A stretch of DNA of 41,072 nucleotides from Oscillospiraceae bacterium (GTDB lineage Bacteria; Bacillota; Clostridia; Oscillospirales; Oscillospiraceae), in NCBI GenBank assembly GCA_009786445.1, contig WQTE01000011.1, positions 1 to 41,072 of the forward strand, in the 5' to 3' direction. Positions 27,742 through 35,210 of this stretch are shown here, one piece after another; position 1 is the first letter of the stretch; each line of letters starts with the position of its first letter. Below the pieces are notes generated by a model that saw only the letters and a program-made list of their open reading frames with translations, ran no database searches and was not told where the DNA came from. A program made the position numbers and the translations under genes.

Positions 27742-28241
27742 CAGTCATCCTCCGGCTCTTCCGGCAACTGCTCTGTATCGCTTCTTTCGGCAGCTTCTCT
27801 CATACTCTGCGAAAAATCACCGCCCGAAGACCCGGGTTCAGGCGGGAGTCCCCTGCCTGTTTTTGCGGCAATGAATGCCACAAGGCTTTTTGTGAGCTTG
27901 TTTCCATATTTCCCAACAGGAGTCATGCCCCACGGCGTAGCCGCGGCGGCTTCACTTTCTTTTGCAAGCTGCGCAAAATCCGCTGCATCAATCGTGTCGA
28001 GCAGTGTCATTGAGTTACCCGTAGTGCCTACAACGTAGACCTTACCGGCTATTTCGATAATACAAAAATTTGCGTTTCTGCCAATTGCGAAACGGTCATG
28101 GAGTCTTATATTTCTGTTGCGAACTGTGCCTAACTTTTGTCCGGAGGCTTTGGTTCCTATAAAATAGGTCACATAATAGGCTCCAAAAAGTATAATAATT
28201 GTGCCGATAATAAAACCTATTACCTGTCCGGGATCCATCAT
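27741..28241 (-). CDS. fliO: Flagellar biosynthesis protein FliO
   Basis: One TM helix, then RNIRLHDRFAIGRNANFCIIEIAGKVYVVGTTGNSMTLLDTID; upstream of fliP. Confidence 0.88.
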   Translation of the reverse strand: MMDPGQVIGFIIGTIIILFGAYYVTYFIGTKASGQKLGTVRNRNIRLHDRFAIGRNANFCIIEIAGKVYVVGTTGNSMTLLDTIDAADFAQLAKESEAAAATPWGMTPVGKYGNKLTKSLVAFIAAKTGRGLPPEPGSSGGDFSQSMREAAERSDTEQLPEEPEDD

Positions 28242-28320
28242 AACCCTCTAACCTCTAAAACCCTTTTTTTGTCTCCTCAGTTCGCGATTGGTGCCTTGCG
28301 TGACTCTCTGCCTTTATGAT

Positions 28321-28644
28321 TTAGACCTGCATCCTCATAATTTCTGTGTAGGCATCAATGAGTTTGTTTCTGATTTGAAGTGCAAGTTGGAGTGCAAGCT
28401 CCGCTTTTTGTGCATCTATCAGCAAGCCTGAAAGGTCATCTGCCTCTCCCGTTAAAAGCTGTAGCATGGAAGCTCTGTCTGCATGGTCTGTCGCATTTAC
28501 GTTTTCAAATGCAGCACTGAGTATGTTCGCAAAACCTCCTGTGAAGTCGTCGGTACCTGTTCTTCTTGCAGTAGAAGATGGCGGCAGTACCGGCGTGTTA
28601 TTAAAAAGATGCATCAGATTTGGTGCAAGCGGATTAGGATTCAT
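28321..28644 (-). CDS. fliE: Hook-basal body protein FliE
   Basis: C-terminal LSGLLIDAQKAELALQLALQIRNKLIDAYTEIMRMQV; downstream of flgC. Confidence 0.93.
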   Translation of the reverse strand: MNPNPLAPNLMHLFNNTPVLPPSSTARRTGTDDFTGGFANILSAAFENVNATDHADRASMLQLLTGEADDLSGLLIDAQKAELALQLALQIRNKLIDAYTEIMRMQV

Positions 28645-28662
28645 GCAAAATTATCCTCCAAA

Positions 28663-28692
28663 GTTTGAAAATAGTGCGTGCTATTTTCAAAC
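28663..28692 (-). repeat. Perfect 12-bp stem-loop between flgC and fliE
   Basis: GTTTGAAAATAG-TGCGTG-CTATTTTCAAAC; between the flgC stop and the fliE GGAGG. Confidence 0.85.
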
Positions 28693-28696
28693 GTAA

Positions 28697-29137
28697 TTAT
28701 CTGCCGATTTCCAGTGTTCTGGTTGCCATATCCTTAAATACGTTTAGTGCGGTGATGTTTGCTTCGTATGCGCGAAACGCCGACATCATGTCTACCATTT
28801 CTTGTACAACCTCTACGTTTGGAAGCCTGACCATGCCGTGTTCGTCGGCATCCGGGTGAGTCGGGTTGAAGTCGTATTTAAAATCGGACATATCTTCGCC
28901 GATATGGACAACTCGCACACCGCCACCACCTGTAGGCCGTCTTGCTCTGTGGAAAAACGATGCAAATTCTCTGTCGGAGTTGCGCTCTTGGAACACAACA
29001 AATCTTCTCCTGTACGGATCTCCGGTTTCCGTCCGTGTGGTGCTGCTGTTTGCTATGTTTTCGGCAATGACATCCATACGGAGCCTTGTCGCCGTAAGCG
29101 CAGATGCGCTGATATTCATTGAACTTAAAAATGACAT
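28697..29137 (-). CDS. flgC: Flagellar rod protein FlgC
   Basis: MSFLSSMNISASALTATRLRMDVIAENIANSSTTRTETGDPYRRRFVVF and C-terminal MVDMMSAFRAYEANITALNVFKDMATRTLEIGR. Confidence 0.97.
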   Translation of the reverse strand: MSFLSSMNISASALTATRLRMDVIAENIANSSTTRTETGDPYRRRFVVFQERNSDREFASFFHRARRPTGGGGVRVVHIGEDMSDFKYDFNPTHPDADEHGMVRLPNVEVVQEMVDMMSAFRAYEANITALNVFKDMATRTLEIGR

Positions 29138-29187
29138 TTATGATTATTCCTTCCTATGAATTACCTTGCTGTGTTTTGCGGGGAGCC

Positions 29188-29205
29188 GGGGCTTACGCCC
29201 CTAGA
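29188..29205. repeat. Short palindromic repeat between flgB and flgC
   Basis: GGGGCTTACGCCCCTAGA, terminal GCCCCTA as in the rest of the family. Confidence 0.5.
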
Positions 29206-29212
29206 GCTTTGA

Positions 29213-29635
29213 TTATCTGCCTTCGGCGATAGCTGTGCGCAGACGTCTTATCTCGCTGTTGAGTTTTTCTGTAACGGTGTTATAAAACAGGCTGTTTTGT
29301 GCAAGTGCTACATTTTCTGACTCAATGTCTACGTTATTGCCGTCAAAGCGCATTGAGAGCCCTCTTGTCTGGTAGAGCCGCGGCTGGACATTCAGTATGT
29401 TATCTACGCCTCTTGCCGTGGTGAATTCTCTGTGCACAGGATGAGTTCTGGTTGCCCTAAAGCCGGTAACATTGCGGGCAGCACTCGCCAAAATCGACTC
29501 AAACTCCACTGATGATGCCTTGAAATTTGGTGTCTCGATGTTTGCAATATTGTTTCGTATGACAGCGTTGCGTGTCCACGATGCCGAAAGGCTTCTCTGC
29601 ATCACATCCATGCCTCTGAACATTCTATCCCACAC
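29213..29635 (-). CDS. flgB: Flagellar rod protein FlgB
   Basis: SLSASWTRNAVIRNNIANIETPNFKASSVEFESIL. GTG start (VWDRMFRGMDVMQ) 8 nt after GGAGG. Confidence 0.95.
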   Translation of the reverse strand: MWDRMFRGMDVMQRSLSASWTRNAVIRNNIANIETPNFKASSVEFESILASAARNVTGFRATRTHPVHREFTTARGVDNILNVQPRLYQTRGLSMRFDGNNVDIESENVALAQNSLFYNTVTEKLNSEIRRLRTAIAEGR

Positions 29636-29681
29636 GAGTGATACCTCCCTTATGAGTTGCTTTATATACCCGAAATCACAA

Positions 29682-29731
29682 AGCCGCCATAGCATAATTT
29701 TCTGTATCTCGAAAATTATACCACGGCGGCT
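29682..29731. repeat. 21-bp imperfect inverted repeat overlapping the flgB promoter
   Basis: AGCCGCCATAGCATAATTTTC (29682-29702) / GAAAATTATACCACGGCGGCT (29711-29731), 18/21 complementary; the three mismatches are G.U in minus-strand RNA. Confidence 0.85.
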
Positions 29732-29743
29732 ATTGTTTGTCTA
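29715..29743 (-). promoter_or_regulatory. Candidate sigma-A promoter for the flgB operon
   Basis: Minus strand TAGACA-N17-TATAAT. Confidence 0.7.
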
Positions 29744-29879
29744 TATTTTTCTTACAAATTAACGCAACATATAGCGCTTTGTCTCAACTTCTGCGTCAAT
29801 TGCTACGATATATCGTGTTGGCGGTATCGGAAAATCCCTCTCGCAGCACCAAGCAACGGCTCTGCATATAGTATATTAT

Positions 29880-30692
29880 CTACTTGATTCTTCTATATAT
29901 TGAGGGTTGTACTTGCTGAAAATCGCCTTGGATTCCGCTCAAGGTTTCGCTCAGTCCAATGAACAAATACCCACCGACTTCCAGTGCATCGTGATACCTT
30001 TTTGCCAGCGCTTGTTTCGTCGGGGAGTCGAAATATATCATGACATTTCGACAGAATATAATGTGAAATTTCTTTTTGAACCTGCTGAAATTCCCCATCA
30101 GGTTGAACTGCCCGAAGTGTACACTTTTTGCCAGCACGTCTTTTATCTTGAATTTATCTTCACTTAATTTAGTGAAATACTTATCTCTCCACGCTCTCGG
30201 CAGATGCTCAAAGTGCTCCAAAGGATATACTCCTTCTTTTGCCATTTCAAGCACTCTGACCGATATGTCCGTGGCAAGTACCGTAGCATCCCAGCCCTGA
30301 ATCTTCGCTCCAAACCACTCTTTAAGAACCATTGCGGTTGTGTAGGCTTCCTCTCCCGAGGCGCACCCTGCGCTCCAAATACGAAGATCCTTTGTTTTTA
30401 GGTTTTGAGTCCAATACGGCAATGCAACTTCCTGCATAAATTTGTAATGAGTTTCCTCGCGCATGAAATATGTGTAGTTGGTCGTAAGCTTTGTCATGAG
30501 CGTGTTTATCTTACCACCCGACTTGTCTCTGAAGACATCATCCAGATAGTCATGAAAACCATCAAAACCTTCCTGAATTATGTAGTTTGACAAACGCCCT
30601 TCAATCAGAGTTTTCTTTTTCTCAAGATTTACTCCAAAATTGGATTTCACATACTCAAATAAGCGCCTAAAGTCTTTCTCGGCAATTTGCAT
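29880..30692 (-). CDS. cheR: Chemotaxis methyltransferase CheR
   Basis: LRIWSAGCASGEEAYTTAMVLKEWFG...IIFCRNVMIYFDSPTKQALAKRYHDALEVGGYLFIGLSETL. Confidence 0.97.
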   Translation of the reverse strand: MQIAEKDFRRLFEYVKSNFGVNLEKKKTLIEGRLSNYIIQEGFDGFHDYLDDVFRDKSGGKINTLMTKLTTNYTYFMREETHYKFMQEVALPYWTQNLKTKDLRIWSAGCASGEEAYTTAMVLKEWFGAKIQGWDATVLATDISVRVLEMAKEGVYPLEHFEHLPRAWRDKYFTKLSEDKFKIKDVLAKSVHFGQFNLMGNFSRFKKKFHIIFCRNVMIYFDSPTKQALAKRYHDALEVGGYLFIGLSETLSGIQGDFQQVQPSIYRRIK

Positions 30693-30712
30693 AAGTTACC
30701 CTCGCCTTCTTT

Positions 30713-31204
30713 CTACTTTCCTTTTTCGAGCCCATCGACATCAACTTCAAAAACTCTGTAGACATCAATAAGTTGCATAACCTCTCCCGCTGACACGCCA
30801 ACTGCCTTTATGAAGTGATTTTTAACTGCATTGCCCGTTGTTTGCGGTGGGTCTTGGATGCTGTCGTCCTCAATGTCTGTAACATCACGTACACCGTCAA
30901 CGAGTATTCCTACACTCATTTCATCCATACTCAAAACAATAATACAGGTTTGATCCGTGTACTCTACCTCTGTGCCTCCGAATCTGAGTCCCATATCAAT
31001 TACCGGCACAACCGTTCCGCGCAAATTGATAATGCCTTTGACATACGCATGTGTGTGCGGCACCAAGGTAATGTCTTGTACGCTGATAATTTCGACGACG
31101 TAGCTGATTTCGATACCGTAACCGACATCATCTACGAGAAAAGTGAGGTACTTCCCTTTCATTACGTCCTCTGTTGTTAAACTGACATCCATCATATCAT
31201 GCAT
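30713..31204 (-). CDS. cheW: Chemotaxis coupling protein CheW
   Basis: KYLTFLVDDVGYGIEISYVVEIISVQDITLVPHTHAYVKGIINLRGTVVPVIDMGLRFG. Confidence 0.96.
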   Translation of the reverse strand: MHDMMDVSLTTEDVMKGKYLTFLVDDVGYGIEISYVVEIISVQDITLVPHTHAYVKGIINLRGTVVPVIDMGLRFGGTEVEYTDQTCIIVLSMDEMSVGILVDGVRDVTDIEDDSIQDPPQTTGNAVKNHFIKAVGVSAGEVMQLIDVYRVFEVDVDGLEKGK

Positions 31205-31231
31205 TTTTTTGTCACCTTCCCTAATAAATTT

Positions 31232-31690
31232 CTACATCATCATATCAAGTAAGAGTCCTCTGATATCGTCAATTGCATTTAGAACTTCTATTTGGTCTGA
31301 TTGTTCTTTCATGACTTCCTTCGCCAACTCATCCAGACGCTTATCAATCACTTGCACTGTGGCGATATAACGATGTCTGCCCCGAGAGGCATATGCATCC
31401 TCTCTGGAGAAAGTATATCCGTTACTGACGATTTCGTCAAGAAATTCTCGTATAAGTCTGCGATATTTTTCAAATTCCCGTACATCCACCCTGTCGCTCA
31501 GGCGTGCGGCTTGCTCTTCTATCGCTTCTCGCATCTTGCTTAAACGCTCGGCGTACATTTCGTTTGACAACTCGGTAAGTGTTCTGCGAAATACTTTTGT
31601 GTCTCCATCGCCCTGATTTCCGGCATCAGTGTTGCGAACAGTCACAACTCCGGATTCCGTGGCTTTCTGCCCCTGAACTCTCATGCTCAT
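31232..31690 (-). CDS. DUF327 (YaaR-like) family protein
   Basis: FEKYRRLIREFLDEIVSNGYTFSREDAYASRGRHRYIATVQVIDKRLDELAKEVM. Confidence 0.82.
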   Translation of the reverse strand: MSMRVQGQKATESGVVTVRNTDAGNQGDGDTKVFRRTLTELSNEMYAERLSKMREAIEEQAARLSDRVDVREFEKYRRLIREFLDEIVSNGYTFSREDAYASRGRHRYIATVQVIDKRLDELAKEVMKEQSDQIEVLNAIDDIRGLLLDMMM

Positions 31691-31726
31691 ATTATATCAC
31701 CTGCCTAGCGGGTATTTGTATATAAA

Positions 31727-32176
31727 TTATGTCTTTTTGTCAAATTTTTCGGAACTGTTCGGTACTGCCTGTGCATACCCTCCGATGACTTTTCTTTTTG
31801 AGCTTTGCGTTTCTATTCTCTCTGCGTAATCTTGAGATTTATGTCTCAATTCTTCAACATTTCTGTTGTTTTGATCGTTGCACTCCGCAAGAATTTGCTT
31901 TATTTTACTTTTGAGCTCGTCTATTTTAACTACCATTTCGTAATCTGAGGACGAAACGCAAGATTGCATCAGGGGTGCTGATTCCTGATGCAATCCGTTG
32001 ATTTTTTCTATGAGTTCTTGCCTTTTGTCAAGCAATTTGCCCAGTTCTTCAAACTCATCTTTTTCAATATGCCGTGCCTGCTCATCCGTGAGCTTTTTCA
32101 TTTGCTCCAGCAAAACCCGTTCTTCACCTAAGAGCTTTAATAGTTTCCCTTCACCAGAAAGAACAATATCGCTCAC
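31727..32176 (-). CDS. FlgN/FliT-like flagellar chaperone candidate
   Basis: 149 aa coiled coil (LLGEERVLLEQMKKLTDEQARHIEKDEFEELGKLLDKRQELIEKINGL) directly after fliS. Confidence 0.6.
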   Translation of the reverse strand: MSDIVLSGEGKLLKLLGEERVLLEQMKKLTDEQARHIEKDEFEELGKLLDKRQELIEKINGLHQESAPLMQSCVSSSDYEMVVKIDELKSKIKQILAECNDQNNRNVEELRHKSQDYAERIETQSSKRKVIGGYAQAVPNSSEKFDKKT

Positions 32177-32592
32177 GCTAACTCCTCTCCAAGCTGTACC
32201 TGTCCCCTACTCATTGAACTGATTTCTTTCCACGCTTCTCTGATGTTGTCTACCATGTCAATGACAGCATCCAGCGGTTCGGCATCTTTTTTGGTATTTG
32301 CATGAACCAAACTGGTGAGAGCAAAGTCATACAAACTCATAAGTTCATTTGATATCTCGTAACTCATGTCAAGGCTGTTAATCAGCTCTGTGACAATCAT
32401 CTGTGCTTTGACAAGGTGCTTGTGGGCGAGTGTCACATCATGTTTTAGTATGCCGCGCTTACCGAGTACAATGTTTTTCTTCAGTGCATCATAGAGCATA
32501 ACAATCAGGTCAACAGGCCCGGCAGTCAGCACATCTTGTTTTTTATACGCATCCTGCGGACGCGTGTTTATCATTACCATTCCTTGCTGCAT
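32173..32592 (-). CDS. fliS: Flagellin export chaperone FliS
   Basis: DAYKKQDVLTAGPVDLIVMLYDALKKNIVLGKRGI...KAQMIVTELINSLDMSYEISNELMSLYDF. Confidence 0.95.
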   Translation of the reverse strand: MQQGMVMINTRPQDAYKKQDVLTAGPVDLIVMLYDALKKNIVLGKRGILKHDVTLAHKHLVKAQMIVTELINSLDMSYEISNELMSLYDFALTSLVHANTKKDAEPLDAVIDMVDNIREAWKEISSMSRGQVQLGEELA

Positions 32593-32631
32593 TTCTCTAA
32601 ACCACCCTTACTACTTAGCGATTCGGTTTTC

Positions 32632-32654
32632 GGGACGATTGTCATTGTCCCTTG
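32632..32654. repeat. Short palindromic repeat between fliD and fliS
   Basis: GGGACGATTGTCATTGTCCCTTG; closely resembles 27020-27043. Confidence 0.65.
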
Positions 32655-32659
32655 TATTA

Positions 32660-35107
32660 TCACATCGAGCCCAGCATTGAAGTGAACCATGCTCCTTGAT
32701 TTTGCATATTGGACATTGCTCCTTCCATTGCGGCAAACTGCCTGAAGAGCCTGTCTTCTTCTGCAAACATTCTAACCTGCATTCTTTCAATCTGCTCATT
32801 TGTTCGTCTGAGTGAATTTTCGAGGCTGGTCAGCGAGTCCGTCTGCATTCTTGTGAAGTCGTTGAAGCGTTCGTTAAGACGGTGTATTAAGCCGACACCT
32901 TCGTTTCTGCCTGTCTCCGGATTGACGTCGATTCTTGCGAAGATATCTGCCACCATTTCGGGATCTCTCTCAAGAGCTGCTCTGAGGCGCTCTTCGTCAA
33001 TCATGACTTGTCCGCCGGTTCCGTCTCTGTGTGTGCCTGTTGACAGACCTATTTGTGATGCAGATACCGGTCTGCCGTCTATTTGCATTCCTTCAATATT
33101 GTTGAAGAACTCTCTGCGTATGCCGAAAGCGAGCCTTTCAAGTGAGTTATCGTTTCTCATTATGCCGATCCTGGCGACTCTTTGCCACTCATCAACTTGC
33201 CGCTCTGTCATGCCTTGCTTTTCTTCGTCGGTCAGGGGTCTGTATGAGCGTTGTGCACGAGACTGTCTTTCGCTCGTAAGGGTTTCAAGCCTTGAGACAA
33301 GAGTGTTGTAGGCATCTATGAACGCTCTGATTGCATTGAACGCCTCATCTGTGTTGCGCTGAAAACTTACGTTTATAGGTTCCGGAGCCGGAGGCGGAAT
33401 TAGGTTTCCGGCTTCATCTTGAGTGTACTCACCTACAGTGGTGTGGTTAAGTGTAATGTCCAGACCGCGGAACTGGAATGTGTTGGTGTTTCGCTCAACG
33501 CGTTCGCCGTTGATGTATGCGACAGCCATGCTGCCTTCAGTAGTTTCGGCGGCAGCGCCCGTCAAGCCGAACAGGGAGAGCATATTTCCGCCTGCGCCGT
33601 CTGAGACAGAAAGACCGGTCGATATCATAATAGGGTCACCGCCGGCATCATACATGAGATTACCGTCATCATCGGTCTGCTGGACCGAATCTCCAAAGGT
33701 GCTTCCGACTGTATTTGACTCTATGGTGAATCTGTCGGTGAGTCTGTTGTAAGTCATTGTAACACCGAGGTTGCTTCTGTTGACTCTTTCCATCAAAGAG
33801 GTCATAGACTCCCTGCTGTCTACTGTGAAAGTCTGCGAACGACCATTATTGGAGACAGTAAACTCCGTGGTGAATCTTGGAAGATCGCCGCCGTTTGTGG
33901 CAGCACCGACACCTCCGGCAATGTTTGCTTGGCGCGATACTTCGATATCTGCGTAGATAAAGTTTCCGGCACCATCTGTGGCATATTCGTTGTTTTCATC
34001 AAGGGTTCTAACCTGAATTGTTGCAGTTTGTGTAAGTACCAAGCTATTAAGGTTTTGGTTAAACGGATTATTGGCACGCGGATGCGGGTCGTCGCCTTCC
34101 TCGGCCTCGGGGATGACTTCGACAAGCGACAAAGTGCCGTTGGCGTTTCTGTTAAGATCAAAAGTCATTCCGTCTGCCTCGAACCGTGCAAACGAAGCAG
34201 TACCTGATGTTACCTCACGAGGTATCATCCCAATCTGGGTACCGTTTAGAGTTATATTGCGGTCTCCGCTGTCATCAGCAGCAGGTACTACTGCAAGCAC
34301 AACACCATCGCCAAACTGGATAGAAATGGTTCCATCGTCTTGCCTTGTCACCTGTGGATTACCGGCAGCACCCGCATCCTGACCGGGGAGGGCAAATGAG
34401 CCGGTTGCGTCGCTCCATGAGCCGCCCGCAGCATTGTCCGGGTCGTTAAGGGCAGCCATGGCTCTTTCCCACTCAGACTGGCTTATATTTGCTGTTACAG
34501 GTACATCCTCGTATTCCATGACAGGGGTGTCGTCGGGATTAAACATGAGATTACCGTCCTCGTCACGCGCCTGTCGTGGTATTTGCACTGTTTGGGTCGT
34601 TTGTACCGATGTTGTGAAATTTATTCTGTTATCATTTCCGGGAAATCTTAATGCGCCTACTCCCGAAGCCGGGTTAAGACCTGCTCCGCCTACACCTGTC
34701 ACACTGTTACCGGAGCCAATTCTTGCGCCTTGCGCCAGAGACTCAATGCGGTCGATTCTCATAGAACCAACCGGAGTGTTTGTGCTTGTTCTGATTGATA
34801 CCGCACTTGAATTCGCTCCGTTGATGTTTGCTACCGTGGAGTTGAATGTGCGGCGGGACAACAGCGGGTTCATAGCGTTGGCTGACGCTGTCATGAAATT
34901 ACGCTGCAAGGCTGTAATTTCATCACGGATACTGTTGTGCGTTTCTTGACGCCACTGGAGTATCGTCCTGTCGCGTGTTCTGTTGTCAATTCTGAATTGA
35001 TGCATCCTGAGTGTTTGCTGGATAATCATATCCGTATCCATTCCGGATGCGAGACCCATCATTCTTATTGGGGAATGTCTGTTCATTGGGTTAATCATAA
35101 TTTTCAC
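32660..35107 (-). CDS. fliD: Flagellar hook-associated protein 2 (filament cap) FliD
   Basis: MMGLASGMDTDMIIQQTLRMHQFRIDNRTRDRTILQWRQETHNSIRDEI; FliD-C region FNAIRAFIDAYNTLVSRLETLTSERQ...; 815 aa. Confidence 0.95.
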   Translation of the reverse strand: MKIMINPMNRHSPIRMMGLASGMDTDMIIQQTLRMHQFRIDNRTRDRTILQWRQETHNSIRDEITALQRNFMTASANAMNPLLSRRTFNSTVANINGANSSAVSIRTSTNTPVGSMRIDRIESLAQGARIGSGNSVTGVGGAGLNPASGVGALRFPGNDNRINFTTSVQTTQTVQIPRQARDEDGNLMFNPDDTPVMEYEDVPVTANISQSEWERAMAALNDPDNAAGGSWSDATGSFALPGQDAGAAGNPQVTRQDDGTISIQFGDGVVLAVVPAADDSGDRNITLNGTQIGMIPREVTSGTASFARFEADGMTFDLNRNANGTLSLVEVIPEAEEGDDPHPRANNPFNQNLNSLVLTQTATIQVRTLDENNEYATDGAGNFIYADIEVSRQANIAGGVGAATNGGDLPRFTTEFTVSNNGRSQTFTVDSRESMTSLMERVNRSNLGVTMTYNRLTDRFTIESNTVGSTFGDSVQQTDDDGNLMYDAGGDPIMISTGLSVSDGAGGNMLSLFGLTGAAAETTEGSMAVAYINGERVERNTNTFQFRGLDITLNHTTVGEYTQDEAGNLIPPPAPEPINVSFQRNTDEAFNAIRAFIDAYNTLVSRLETLTSERQSRAQRSYRPLTDEEKQGMTERQVDEWQRVARIGIMRNDNSLERLAFGIRREFFNNIEGMQIDGRPVSASQIGLSTGTHRDGTGGQVMIDEERLRAALERDPEMVADIFARIDVNPETGRNEGVGLIHRLNERFNDFTRMQTDSLTSLENSLRRTNEQIERMQVRMFAEEDRLFRQFAAMEGAMSNMQNQGAWFTSMLGSM

Positions 35108-35176
35108 CTCAAATCCTTTTGATTTTTTTAGCTTTCCGTCAGTCCTCCTTGACAGACACAGATACCTCTGTATCTT

Positions 35177-35205
35177 TTATCGTAGCTTTTGTAGCGTTAC
35201 TTTAG
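35177..35205 (-). promoter_or_regulatory. Candidate sigma-28 promoter for fliD-fliS
   Basis: Minus strand CTAAAG-N15-TACGATAA. Confidence 0.6.
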
Positions 35206-35210
35206 CTTTT

